DNA of 57,373 bases from Nocardia kruczakiae NBRC 101016 (GTDB lineage: Bacteria; Actinomycetota; Actinomycetes; Mycobacteriales; Mycobacteriaceae), in the NCBI RefSeq assembly GCF_001612965.1, contig NZ_BDBL01000043.1:1-57373 (forward strand), written 5' to 3'. A program made the translations under genes and the position numbers. The notes beneath the pieces were generated by a model. That model worked only from the letters and a program-made list of their open reading frames with translations. It was not told the origin of the DNA and searched no databases. Shown piece after piece: positions 1 through 8,531 of the stretch (position 1 is the first letter of the stretch; each line of letters begins with the position of its first letter).

Positions 1-780
1 CTGCTGCCGTACTTCTCGTTCATGACCTTCATGATCGCCGTGCCGACCGGGGTGAAGTTCTTCAACTGGATCGGCACGATGTGGAAGGGGCAGCTGACGT
101 TCGAAACGCCGATGCTGTGGGCGCTGGGATTCCTGGTCACCTTCCTGTTCGGCGGCCTGTCGGGTGTCATCCTCGCCAGCCCGCCGCTGGATTTCCACGT
201 CACCGACACGTATTTCGTTGTGGCGCACTTCCATTACGTGTTGTTCGGGACGATCGTGTTCGCGACCTTCGGCGGGATCTACTTCTGGTTCCCGAAGATG
301 ACCGGCCGGCTGCTCGACGAGCGGCTCGGCAAGATCCACTTCTGGACCACCTTCCTGGGTTTCCACACCACCTTCCTGGTCCAGCACTGGCTGGGCAACG
401 AAGGTATGCCGCGCCGCTACGCCGACTATCTGCCCTCCGACGGATTCACCACGCTCAATACCGTGTCCACCATCGGCTCGTTCATCCTCGGCTTCTCGAT
501 GATCACCTTCGTCTGGAATGTGTTCCGCAGCTACCGCTACGGCGAGGTGGTCACGGTGGACGACCCGTGGGGGTACGGCAATTCGCTGGAATGGGCAACG
601 ACCTGCCCGCCGCCGCGGCACAACTTCTACGAACTGCCCCGGATCCGTTCGGAACGACCGGCATTCGAGTTGCACTATCCGCATATGATCGATCGCCTGC
701 GCGCCGAATCGCATATCGGCTGGGGCGCCCCGCATACGGACGTCCACGAGACCGCGGCGGCCGAACCGGAACGGACCTAG
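1..780 (+). CDS. ctaD: Cytochrome c oxidase subunit I, 3' part only
   Basis: This is the C-terminal 259 codons of the aa3-type terminal oxidase catalytic subunit, a polytopic membrane protein that binds heme a, heme a3 and CuB. The frame is open from base 1, so the start lies outside the window; full-length CtaD proteins are about 570-580 residues. The motif HFHYV (fragment residues 76-80) holds the two histidines that ligate heme a3 and heme a, preceded by the conserved DTYFVVAHFHYV context. Several hydrophobic helices follow, then a hydrophilic tail rich in Glu and Ala. The stop codon overlaps the stop of the opposing yidC-like gene. Identity is secure. Confidence 0.95.
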   Translation: MLPYFSFMTFMIAVPTGVKFFNWIGTMWKGQLTFETPMLWALGFLVTFLFGGLSGVILASPPLDFHVTDTYFVVAHFHYVLFGTIVFATFGGIYFWFPKMTGRLLDERLGKIHFWTTFLGFHTTFLVQHWLGNEGMPRRYADYLPSDGFTTLNTVSTIGSFILGFSMITFVWNVFRSYRYGEVVTVDDPWGYGNSLEWATTCPPPRHNFYELPRIRSERPAFELHYPHMIDRLRAESHIGWGAPHTDVHETAAAEPERT

Positions 781-1610
781 ATCGTCGGAACTGCCGGTGG
801 CGGTGAGGGTTCCACAGGGCCGAGCCTGCGATGGACCACATGCTGCTGCACGAAGGTCCAGGTGTTGCCGGCCGCGAAGTAGACCAGAATGCCGATCGGC
901 ATCACCAGTCCGGCGACCAGTGTGCCGAGCGGGAACAGCCACAGCGTCATCGCGTTGATCAGCCGCATCTGCGCAGTGGTCTCGAGCTGGCGGGCGATCG
1001 ACGCCCGCGCGGTGCAGTGGGTCGCGACGGCCGCGATCAGCACCAGCGGGATCGCCACCACGGCCACCGACGCGACCGAATCGGTGGAGGTGAGTGTCGC
1101 CGACAGCGGCGCGCCGAACAGATCGGCGTGCACGAACGACCGCACCTGTTCCGGTGCGAACACGTAATTCGCGGTGTCGGCGTTCTGTGCCGCCGTCATC
1201 GCGGTGGAACTGCCGAGGAACGGCACATGCGAGACCGCGGTGCGGTCGAAGGAATGCAGCACATGCAGCAGTCCCACGAACATCAGCAATTGCGCGAGCA
1301 CCGGCAGACAGCCGCTGAGCACGTTGAAGTTGTGCTGCTGCTGCAGTTTCCGGGTTTCGACGGCGAGCCGCTCGCGGTCGTCACCGCATTCGGCGCGCAG
1401 CTGCCGCATCTTCGGTTGCAGCACCGCCATGGTGCGTGAGAAGCGGACCTGAGCCAGGTACGGCCGATACAGGACGGCGCGCAGGGTCACCACCAGCATG
1501 ACGATCGCCAGGGCCCAGGACAGGCCGCTCGCGGCGCCGAACGGAACGGCGAATCCGGTGTGCCAGAGCCAGAGAACGGCGGCGACCGGGTAGTACACGA
1601 AATCGAGCAT
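777..1610 (-). CDS. yidC: YidC/Oxa1-family membrane protein insertase
   Basis: A 277-residue polytopic protein that inserts and folds proteins in the cytoplasmic membrane. It begins with the YidC signature of a first hydrophobic segment (residues 5-20), then a second (about 27-50), a charged cytosolic loop with QVRFSRTM and a helical hairpin rich in Arg, Glu and Gln, then three more membrane segments ending near residue 255. It is shorter than the usual actinobacterial housekeeping YidC (about 350-400 residues) and is not beside rpmH/rnpA, so it is probably a second paralogue. A good ribosome binding site (GAGGTGA) precedes the ATG. It converges on ctaD; a link to oxidase assembly is attractive but only inferred. 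Confidence 0.88.
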   Translation of the reverse strand: MLDFVYYPVAAVLWLWHTGFAVPFGAASGLSWALAIVMLVVTLRAVLYRPYLAQVRFSRTMAVLQPKMRQLRAECGDDRERLAVETRKLQQQHNFNVLSGCLPVLAQLLMFVGLLHVLHSFDRTAVSHVPFLGSSTAMTAAQNADTANYVFAPEQVRSFVHADLFGAPLSATLTSTDSVASVAVVAIPLVLIAAVATHCTARASIARQLETTAQMRLINAMTLWLFPLGTLVAGLVMPIGILVYFAAGNTWTFVQQHVVHRRLGPVEPSPPPAVPTI

Positions 1611-1723
1611 GGGATATCACCTCACTTCGAGGCACCCGTGAAGGTACGGGCGAGTGAACAGGGTCGGCCGAGCAGCCGCGCGTTCACTGCGGCCGGTGAG
1701 AGCACCGGCATGGTGACGCGCGA

Positions 1724-2020
1724 TCAGCTCCGGTGACCCGGTGCCCTGGGCCGCACCCGGCCCGCCGTATCCGGATTGCTCTGTCGGAGAAAGGAACCCC
1801 GTCGCCGCTGCTGCGCGGAACCGGGAGGTCCACTGTGGACCGCGACCGGCACCGGCCGCATTCGGCCGGAACAGGCGGCGACCACCGCCAAGGCGAGAAT
1901 CGCCGCGGCTCCGACCGCCAGCAGCGAATTCGGTTCGCCCGCAGGCACAACCGTGACGGCGACGATGGACAGCACGACGGCGCACAACATCAGCGCCGTC
2001 GAACGGATCCGCATCGCCAT
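1724..2020 (-). CDS. Small membrane protein, DUF6412-like
   Basis: A 98-residue protein with two hydrophobic segments (about residues 8-27 and 33-50) and a basic, Pro/Arg-rich tail, so probably a small inner-membrane protein with a cytosolic C-terminus. I recall short proteins of this shape (DUF6412) beside yidC in Nocardia, but I assign this from general appearance only. The ATG has a TACTCT box seven bases upstream, suggesting leaderless expression. It lies 113 bases upstream of the yidC-like gene on the same strand and may be co-transcribed with it. Function unknown. Confidence 0.55.
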   Translation of the reverse strand: MAMRIRSTALMLCAVVLSIVAVTVVPAGEPNSLLAVGAAAILALAVVAACSGRMRPVPVAVHSGPPGSAQQRRRGSFLRQSNPDTAGRVRPRAPGHRS

Positions 2021-2027
2021 GCCGATC

Positions 2028-2033
2028 AGAGTA
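2028..2033 (-). promoter_or_regulatory. -10 box for leaderless DUF6412-like gene
   Basis: On the minus strand TACTCT stands seven bases before the ATG at 2020. This is the TANNNT-N6-7-start arrangement typical of leaderless actinobacterial transcripts. Confidence 0.5.
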
Positions 2034-2133
2034 CCGAACGTCCCCGCACGCCGAGCTCAGCCGACGACCTCATGTCCGATACGGGACCGCGGACCGACCC
2101 ACGCAAAACGCCCACAGCGAACCAAGCGCTTGC

Positions 2134-2139
2134 TAGTGT
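2134..2139 (+). promoter_or_regulatory. -10 box for leaderless DapB-like gene
   Basis: TAGTGT stands seven bases before the ATG at 2147 and there is no Shine-Dalgarno sequence. It fixes the start of the downstream gene inside a longer open frame. Confidence 0.5.
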
Positions 2140-2146
2140 CGGTGGG

Positions 2147-3241
2147 ATGATCTCGACGATCGTCTGGGGTACGGGCAATGTCGGCCGTGCCGCGATCCGG
2201 GCCGTGCACGCGCATCCCGACCTGGAATTGACCGGGGTGCTGGTGCACGATCCGGCCAAGGTCGGGCGCGATGCGGGCCGGCTGGCCGGTCTCGACCACG
2301 ACCTCGGCGTCACGGCCTCGGCCGATGTCGACGCCCTGCTGGCGCGCCATCCCCGGGCGGTCGTGTACGCCGCGTCCGGCGATATCCGGCCCGACGACGC
2401 ACTGCGCGATATCGTCACCGCCATCCGCGCCGGCGCGGTGGTCGTCACGCCCGCGCTCTACGCGCTCTACGATCCGCGCAACGCCCCCGCCGAGGTGCGC
2501 GAGCCGGTGCGGGCGGCGATCGCGGCGGGCGGCGGTTCGCTGTTCGTCTCCGGTATCGACCCCGGGTGGGGTAACGACGTGCTGCCGTTGCTGGTGAGCG
2601 GGCTGGGGCACCGGGTGGACACGATCCGCTGCCAGGAGATCTTCGACTATTCCACCTACGACCAGCCGGATTCGGTGCGTTACCTGGTCGGGATGGGCCA
2701 GCCGATGGACTACGAACCGCCGATGACCGCGCCCGGCGTCCCGACCATGGTGTGGGGCGGGCAGATTCGGCTGATGGCACGCGCCCTGGGCGCCGAACTC
2801 GACGGTATCCGCGAGACGCTGGACCGCCGCGCCCTCGACACCACGGTGACCACCGCGGCGATGGGTGACTTCGAGGCGGGCACCCAGGGCGCGGTGCGGT
2901 TCGAGGTGCAGGGCATGGTCGGCGGCCGGCCGCGCATCGTGATCGAACACGTCACCCGCATCCATCCCGGCTGCGCACCGGACTGGCCGCGCCCGCCCGA
3001 CGGTGCGGGCGCGCATCGCATCATCGTGGAGGGCGATCCGCGCATCGAGGTGACCGTCGAGGCCGAGACCGAGGGCGGTAACCGCGCCGCCGGCGGAAAT
3101 GCCACTGCCGTCGGCAGATTGGTCAACGCCATCGACTGGCTGGCCGCGGCCGAGCCCGGTCTCTACGACGCCCTCGACGTTCCCTTGCGCCCCGCCGTCG
3201 GCAGATTCGCGAGCGCCCCATCCGAAAGGACACCGCAATGA
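2147..3241 (+). CDS. DapB-like NAD(P)-dependent dehydrogenase
   Basis: A 364-residue cytosolic oxidoreductase of the dihydrodipicolinate reductase-like group, related to proteins annotated as NAD(P)H-dependent amine dehydrogenases and 2,4-diaminopentanoate dehydrogenase. The N-terminal Rossmann motif WGTGNVGR is at residues 7-14; a second conserved stretch, GIDPGWGND, lies near residue 135. The frame is open well upstream, but the ATG at 2147 is preceded by a leaderless -10 box. The stop overlaps the next start as ATGA, so the two products are translationally coupled and probably work together. The substrate cannot be read from the sequence; true DapB is unlikely because the family length and context differ. 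Confidence 0.8.
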   Translation: MISTIVWGTGNVGRAAIRAVHAHPDLELTGVLVHDPAKVGRDAGRLAGLDHDLGVTASADVDALLARHPRAVVYAASGDIRPDDALRDIVTAIRAGAVVVTPALYALYDPRNAPAEVREPVRAAIAAGGGSLFVSGIDPGWGNDVLPLLVSGLGHRVDTIRCQEIFDYSTYDQPDSVRYLVGMGQPMDYEPPMTAPGVPTMVWGGQIRLMARALGAELDGIRETLDRRALDTTVTTAAMGDFEAGTQGAVRFEVQGMVGGRPRIVIEHVTRIHPGCAPDWPRPPDGAGAHRIIVEGDPRIEVTVEAETEGGNRAAGGNATAVGRLVNAIDWLAAAEPGLYDALDVPLRPAVGRFASAPSERTPQ

Positions 3242-3717
3242 ACATCGATATCCCCGAGGGGAAGGATCCGATCGGCTACGTCTGGGGTGAGATGGTGCCG
3301 GGCATCGGACCCGCCGCCTCGAAGTTGTCGCTGGCGGTCTACTCGCACAGCACCCTCGGACTGCGGGAATTCGAGGCGGCGCGGTTGCGGATCGCCCAGA
3401 TCAACGGCTGCCTGTTCTGTCAGGACTGGCGCACCGAACGCGACGGACAGAAGGTGGAGATCGGGTTCGACCAGGCCGTCACCGAATGGCGAACCACCGA
3501 TTCCTTCGACGACCGGACCCGGCTGGCCGCCGAATACGCCGAACGCTACGCACTCGATCACCACAACCTCGACGACGAGTTCTGGACCCGGATGCGGGCG
3601 CACTACAGTCAGGCCGAAATCGTCGAGTTGAGTATGTGCATCGGCTCGTGGCTGGCGTTCGGCCGGCTCAACCGCGTGCTCGGACTCGACACCGTGTGCG
3701 TCCTGCCCGGCCACTGA
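3238..3717 (+). CDS. Carboxymuconolactone decarboxylase/AhpD-family protein
   Basis: A 159-residue all-helical protein of the CMD/AhpD superfamily. The redox-type motif CLFC (Cys58 and Cys61) sits in the expected RIAQINGCLFCQDWR context, so peroxidase or disulfide chemistry is more likely than lactone decarboxylation. It is translated from an ATG that overlaps the stop of the DapB-like dehydrogenase, forming a two-gene unit; a dehydrogenase plus a CxxC CMD protein suggests a small catabolic or detoxifying module. It converges on the 3' end of the mce operon with only 25 bases between the stops. Confidence 0.83.
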   Translation: MNIDIPEGKDPIGYVWGEMVPGIGPAASKLSLAVYSHSTLGLREFEAARLRIAQINGCLFCQDWRTERDGQKVEIGFDQAVTEWRTTDSFDDRTRLAAEYAERYALDHHNLDDEFWTRMRAHYSQAEIVELSMCIGSWLAFGRLNRVLGLDTVCVLPGH

Positions 3718-3742
3718 CCGCTGCTACTGCTCCGCAGGCGCG

Positions 3743-4399
3743 TCACTGCTTGGGCAGGGCCCCGGCCATCCCGCCGACGTCGGTCACCTTCCAGCCGCTG
3801 CCCGGATCGATGTCGACCGTGTAGGTGACGGTGGTCTGCGCCCCCTGGGGCGTCTGCGCGCTGGTGGAGTTGACGTCGAGGAACACGTCGACCTTGTAGA
3901 CGCCGTTCTCGTTGCTCATCACCTTGGCGGCGATCGGGGTCGCCGACGAGGTCCACTTCAGCGGGACCAGGATCTCCTGCAGCTTCGGCGCGGTGGCGTC
4001 GAACTTCTGCGCCAGTTGCGACGAGGTGCCGGCCTTCAGTTTGCCGATCCACGCGCCGACGTTCTGGTAGTCGATATTCGAGGCGCCGACCGCGTAATCC
4101 GTGGCGACCTGTTCGGCATGCTGCTGCGCCGCCGCCCGGTCGTCGCGGTCGTGCAGATCGCCGCGCGCCGACAGCCACAGCGATCCGAAGACCGCGGCCA
4201 ACGCGATCAAGGCCACTGCGGCCGCCGCCGTGACCACGGTGGAGAGCCGGATCGACAGTGTGCGAGGCGATTTCGCGGGTTTCGCCCCGGTCTCGGCGGC
4301 GGTGGACTCGGCGGTGGTGGACTCTGTGGTGGTGGGCACGGAGGACTCGGCCTCCGCGTCGACTGCCCGCTTCGGTTCGGTACCAGTGTCGTTCGACAC
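3743..4399 (-). CDS. Mce-associated membrane protein
   Basis: A 218-residue protein that closes the mce operon, of the Mam type thought to stabilise Mce complexes. It has a hydrophilic Thr/Glu/Ala-rich N-terminal tail (residues 1-45), one membrane helix (about 50-75) and an extracytoplasmic domain ending in a conserved beta-rich region. The frame extends upstream to 4468, but I choose GTG at 4399 because GGAGG lies seven bases before it; this removes most of the overlap with the last mce gene. Function as a complex accessory factor is inferred from family and position. Confidence 0.8.
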   Translation of the reverse strand: MSNDTGTEPKRAVDAEAESSVPTTTESTTAESTAAETGAKPAKSPRTLSIRLSTVVTAAAAVALIALAAVFGSLWLSARGDLHDRDDRAAAQQHAEQVATDYAVGASNIDYQNVGAWIGKLKAGTSSQLAQKFDATAPKLQEILVPLKWTSSATPIAAKVMSNENGVYKVDVFLDVNSTSAQTPQGAQTTVTYTVDIDPGSGWKVTDVGGMAGALPKQ

Positions 4400-4421
4400 G
4401 GTGTCCTCCTTCTCGGTGGTA

Positions 4422-5378
4422 CTACTTGACATTGATCCGCACCCGCACGGTTCCGTCGGTGCCCACATCGTCGAGGGCCTGCGTGATCAGACTGGAGATG
4501 TCGATGCGCGGCGCGGCATTCGTGGTCGCCTCCGCGAGCGGCGCGAGCGCCGGCCCCAGCGACTTCAACTCCGGGCCGAGTTCCGCGAGCCGGTCGGTCA
4601 GCTTCGCCAGGAACGGCGCCAGACCGTTGCCCTCGGTGTAGCTTCCGGCGGGACGCGCGTCCACCATCCGGCCCACCGCCGCGACCAGAACGTTCAGGGC
4701 GTGGGTGAACCGCACGAACGCCGGCGCGGCCGTACTGGTGGCCGGACCGGCCCACTCGATGTCGGCCGCCGCGGCCTGAAAGCTGTTGAGCAGATCCGCG
4801 ATTCGCGGGCTGCGGCTCATGATCGCGGCGGCCAGCAGATCTCCGGATCGCGTCAGATTCGGAATCGCGGCATCGGTGCCGTTCAGCGCGGAGCTCGCGG
4901 TGGCGACCAGCGAGCCCACCACCTCGGGATCGAGCTGGTTCATGGTCTTGGTGACCAGCCGCGCGACGTCCGGAATGGACAGCGGCATGCGCACATTCGA
5001 CGTTTCCAGGCGCTGGCCGTCGTGCAGGTACGGCCCGTTGCCCGAGACGGGCCGGAATTCGACATACGGTTCGCCGAGGGCCGACAGATGTTCGATGGTC
5101 ACCGTGCTGTCGGCCGGCACGCGTTTGTCCGCCGCCAGCCGCATCCCGACCTCGACACCCGCGGCGGTATGCCGCACGGCGGTCACGCGGCCGACCTCGA
5201 GTCCGGTGAGCAGCACCGGCGATCCCACGCCCAGACCACCGGAATCGGTCAGCACCATGGTGGTTCGGTGGTAGTCGGCGAACGGATCGGCGCGGACGAC
5301 GCCGAAGGTCAGATAGCTCGCTCCCAGCACGGTGATCGCGACGATGCCGCCCAGCGAGGTCAGCACACCCCATCTCAT
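4422..5378 (-). CDS. mceF: MCE-family substrate-binding protein, sixth (F-type)
   Basis: A 318-residue protein with one N-terminal membrane helix (about residues 8-28) followed by an MlaD/MCE domain (about 38-115) containing GLGVGSPVLLTGLEVGRV, and a long helical C-terminal region. Six different Mce proteins are thought to form a periplasmic tunnel that carries lipids or sterols to the YrbE permease. The start overlaps the stop of the preceding gene as ATGA. It lacks the Pro-rich tail seen in some MceF proteins and ends in a short basic peptide. Confidence 0.87.
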   Translation of the reverse strand: MRWGVLTSLGGIVAITVLGASYLTFGVVRADPFADYHRTTMVLTDSGGLGVGSPVLLTGLEVGRVTAVRHTAAGVEVGMRLAADKRVPADSTVTIEHLSALGEPYVEFRPVSGNGPYLHDGQRLETSNVRMPLSIPDVARLVTKTMNQLDPEVVGSLVATASSALNGTDAAIPNLTRSGDLLAAAIMSRSPRIADLLNSFQAAAADIEWAGPATSTAAPAFVRFTHALNVLVAAVGRMVDARPAGSYTEGNGLAPFLAKLTDRLAELGPELKSLGPALAPLAEATTNAAPRIDISSLITQALDDVGTDGTVRVRINVK

Positions 5379-6436
5379 CGCACCACTCCGATCATCCGCA
5401 GGGTCGCCAGGATGCGGTCGGTCTGCTGATCGGGCGGCACGTTCGCGGACGCATCCGAGCGCACACCGACGATGTTCACCTTCGGCCCGCGTTCGACGAA
5501 CGGAATCACCTTGTCGCGCAACAGTTCCACGACGGCCTGCAGATTCGACGGACGGCTCAGGTCCACCGGGCCGGCCGAGAGCAGCAGCGGCGCGAACGCC
5601 CGGGCCGCCCCGTCGGCATCACGCAGCACCGGCCCGAGCCAGGTCAGCGACGCACCCACCGGCCCCAGCCCACCGAAGATCTTCGTCACGCCCACGATGG
5701 AGTCGGTGATGCCGTTCATCTGATCGACCGAGGTACGGCCGAGGATGTCGTCGAGCTCCGGCTGAATATCGTGCAGCACTTGCGCATTCGTGCCCAGACC
5801 GTTGAGCAGCGCGTCGACGCTGTCCAGGTTGTCGGCCAGATCCGTGGCATCGGTGGCCATGGTGTGCGAGATCCGGGCGGTCTGCGCCGGATCCTGCGGC
5901 AGCGTGCGATTGAACTGCTCGATGACGTCCTGCAGCTGGGTGACCGCACCGCCCTGGGTGAACGCGGCGACCAGAGCCATCGTATCCTCTAGTTGCACAG
6001 GCGGTTTCGTCTGTGCCATCGGGATCGTGGATCCGTCGTGCAGCAGCGTGCCGAAACCCTTCGGCGGTGTGGTCAGCGCGACGTGGATATCGCCGAGCAC
6101 CGTGTTCTGCCGTAGCTCCGCGACGGTGGTCGCGGGAAGGCGCACCGACTTCGAGATGTCGGCGTCGACCACGACGTAGCCGCCGTGTCCGCCCGCGGCG
6201 CCGGGTTTCACGACGGTCACCCCGGAGACCGTGCCGACCTGCGCTCCGTTGGCCATGATCTTGGCGCGCGCGGGCAGGTTCAGCACATTCGAGAACTCGA
6301 TGCGCACGTGGTAGGTCGGACCGGACACCGTGGTTCCCGGCACCGGTACCGACGACGGGTCGAACGCGCATCCGGCGGCCGACAGCGCGGCCGCCACGAC
6401 GATCGCCGAGCCGAGCGTGAATCGCCGAAATCTCAT
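5375..6436 (-). CDS. mceE: MCE-family lipoprotein (E-type)
   Basis: A 353-residue lipoprotein. The signal peptide ends in the lipobox SAAGC with Cys23 as the acylated residue, the mark of the E-type subunit that anchors in the membrane by a lipid rather than a helix. An MCE domain follows (about residues 45-125), with ARAKIMANGAQVGTVSGV. The frame is open to 6538, but ATG at 6436 gives the signal peptide and overlaps the previous stop as ATGA. It is the fifth of six mce genes in the operon. Confidence 0.9.
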   Translation of the reverse strand: MRFRRFTLGSAIVVAAALSAAGCAFDPSSVPVPGTTVSGPTYHVRIEFSNVLNLPARAKIMANGAQVGTVSGVTVVKPGAAGGHGGYVVVDADISKSVRLPATTVAELRQNTVLGDIHVALTTPPKGFGTLLHDGSTIPMAQTKPPVQLEDTMALVAAFTQGGAVTQLQDVIEQFNRTLPQDPAQTARISHTMATDATDLADNLDSVDALLNGLGTNAQVLHDIQPELDDILGRTSVDQMNGITDSIVGVTKIFGGLGPVGASLTWLGPVLRDADGAARAFAPLLLSAGPVDLSRPSNLQAVVELLRDKVIPFVERGPKVNIVGVRSDASANVPPDQQTDRILATLRMIGVVR

Positions 6437-7518
6437 CGCGCACCTGCCAATCCGAATATCAGGGCCGCCATGTCCACCTTCGCCAGACCGTCGGCCGCGG
6501 TGCAGCGTCCGGGGGCGAGGGCGTCGACCGCCGCGCACACCTGGTCGGCGTGGTCCTGCGGAATCGCCACCTTCGGCGGGGCATAACCGATGCCGGAGTC
6601 GCCGACCGTGTGCACGACCTGGGCCAGAACCGGTGTCAGCGAGATCATCTGGGCCAGTGAGCCCACGTTCGCGCGCAGGAATTTCACCAGCGGGACCGTG
6701 TCGTCGAGGGCGCGCATGATCGGATCGCCGAACAGGGTGGTGATGTCGTTGAGCATCGGCAGCACCTGACCGAGGCCGTCGAACAGCGCCGCGCCGGGCT
6801 GCAGCAGATCCTCGGTGGCCTGGTCCAGGACCGGGCCCAGGCGGGTGAGCATCGTCTTCAGCTCACCCCAGTGCGCCTCCACATCCTTGGACACCGAGGC
6901 GAACGCATCGAAAATGCCTGCCAGATGGGCGATATCGGCGTCCGGCGCGGAGAGTGCGGCGCCGAGCTTCTGCACCAGCGCGTTGATTTGCGGCCCCGTG
7001 CCCGCCGTGGCGTTGTCCAGCGAGGTGAGTCCGCGGGCGAGCGCATCGTGGTGCGCGGCGTCGGGGCCCTGGATCTGCGACGACAGCTGGGCCAGCGCGT
7101 TCAGGGTGTCGCTGATGCTCTTGGGGGTCAGAGTCTTGGTGAGGCAGTGGGCGGGATCCCAGCGCGCGGTGTCCTTGCCGCCGGACACCACCGCGAGTTC
7201 GCGGGAGGCCACGATGCTGTCCGACAGGGTCGTGGCACCGGCGTCGGCGAGGACCGGATGACCGGTGTCGACATCGAATTCGACCTTGACCGCGTTACCT
7301 TGCACGGCAACGGATTTCACCGTACCGACGGTGATGCCGCGCATGGTGACCTGGTTGCCGGGGTAGAGCCCGACGCTGTCGGGCATGATCGCGCAGTAGG
7401 CCGTGGTCGCCTTCAGTGGCTGGAACGCGACGAGATAGCCCACCACCGCGACCGCGACGACGGCCACCGTCCCGGCGATCGACATGAAGGCCCGCGAACC
7501 GAGCAGCTTGTGCAGCAT
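6433..7518 (-). CDS. mceD: MCE-family protein (D-type)
   Basis: A 361-residue protein with one N-terminal membrane helix (about residues 10-30) and an MCE domain (about 38-115) with LYPGNQVTMRGITVGTV. The C-terminal half is predicted helical and would extend the tunnel. Two Cys residues flank the MCE domain (near residues 41 and 125). The ATG at 7518 shares one base with the stop of mceC (TGATG), so translation is coupled. The frame also opens at 7548, but that start would overlap mceC by 31 bases. Confidence 0.88.
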   Translation of the reverse strand: MLHKLLGSRAFMSIAGTVAVVAVAVVGYLVAFQPLKATTAYCAIMPDSVGLYPGNQVTMRGITVGTVKSVAVQGNAVKVEFDVDTGHPVLADAGATTLSDSIVASRELAVVSGGKDTARWDPAHCLTKTLTPKSISDTLNALAQLSSQIQGPDAAHHDALARGLTSLDNATAGTGPQINALVQKLGAALSAPDADIAHLAGIFDAFASVSKDVEAHWGELKTMLTRLGPVLDQATEDLLQPGAALFDGLGQVLPMLNDITTLFGDPIMRALDDTVPLVKFLRANVGSLAQMISLTPVLAQVVHTVGDSGIGYAPPKVAIPQDHADQVCAAVDALAPGRCTAADGLAKVDMAALIFGLAGAR

Positions 7519-8531
7519 CAGCAGTCCTTCCCCGGCACCGGAATACACCGGTGGGCGGCCGGTGCGCCGACCGTCTGCGCCGACTGATCGACGGTCACCG
7601 CGTCGTCCACACCGCTGAGTTGCGCGAACTTCTGCTGCAGGCTCTGCACCGTGCCGATCACCGGCTCGAGTTCGCCACCGAGCTTTTCCAACTGCGGCAG
7701 CGCGTCACTCAACTGCTGGAGTTTCGGTTTCAGTGCCGAATCGTAGGTGGGCGCCAGCGCCGCGACCCGCTCGATCACCGCGCGCAGCAACCGCACGCCC
7801 TCGCGCAGTTCGGCGCGCTTGTCGACCAGCAACGTCTCCATCTGGTCGACGTTGACCATCAAGCGGCCGAGATCGTGTTTTGCCCCGTCGTACATGGTGA
7901 CGTATTCGTCGGCCACCGCGATCGCGTCGGTGACCTGGGTGCGCTGCCGGTTGAGCGCGTCGACGTAGGTGCCGAGCGTGTTCAGGGTGGTGCGCAGCGC
8001 ATCCGGTGCGGACTCGATCGAGGTGTCCATGGCCGCGAGATTGCGGCGCAGCGTGTCGCCGTCGATCTGCCGCAACGGTTGCGCCGCGTCCTGGAAGGTC
8101 TGCACGAGACTGTAGGGAAGCCGCACGCGATCCATCGGAATCGCCTTGTCGCCCAGCGGTTCATCGCCCGCGGGAAACAGCGCGACGTAGTTGCCGCCGA
8201 CGATGGTCAGCATCCGGATGTCCAACGTGGACCGGTCGCCGACGAAGACGTCCGAATCGACGGTGAACCGCATCCGCACCCGATCCGGATGCAGCTCGAG
8301 CGATTCCACCTTGCCGACCGGGATACCGGCGACGCGAATATCGTCGCCGACCTTCACCGACTGCGCTTCGGACAGTTCGGCGCTGTAGGTCTTCTTGCCG
8401 AACGGCACCACATACAGGATGCCGGCGGCCGCCACGCAGACCACGACCAGCGCGACGCCGACGATACCGAGCCGGATTTCCCGGCGGCGGGTGGTGGCCG
8501 CGTCCGCGACGCGCCGATTCAGCCGTTGCAT
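7518..8531 (-). CDS. mceC: MCE-family protein (C-type)
   Basis: A 337-residue protein: a basic N-terminus, one membrane helix (about residues 20-42), an MCE domain (about 48-125) with SVKVGDDIRVAGIPVGKV, then a long coiled-coil-like helical region (about 150-320). The open frame runs back to 9737 through mceB, but that part is a shadow; ATG at 8531 gives a normal N-terminal anchor and overlaps mceB by only 13 bases. Two Cys residues occur at the extreme C-terminus, ending in KDC. Confidence 0.87.
   Translation of the reverse strand: MQRLNRRVADAATTRRREIRLGIVGVALVVVCVAAAGILYVVPFGKKTYSAELSEAQSVKVGDDIRVAGIPVGKVESLELHPDRVRMRFTVDSDVFVGDRSTLDIRMLTIVGGNYVALFPAGDEPLGDKAIPMDRVRLPYSLVQTFQDAAQPLRQIDGDTLRRNLAAMDTSIESAPDALRTTLNTLGTYVDALNRQRTQVTDAIAVADEYVTMYDGAKHDLGRLMVNVDQMETLLVDKRAELREGVRLLRAVIERVAALAPTYDSALKPKLQQLSDALPQLEKLGGELEPVIGTVQSLQQKFAQLSGVDDAVTVDQSAQTVGAPAAHRCIPVPGKDC

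Noticed and set aside
4101..5429. 442-codon plus-strand frame opposite mceF
   Set aside because: Arg/His/Gly-rich shadow of the mce genes with no domain features.
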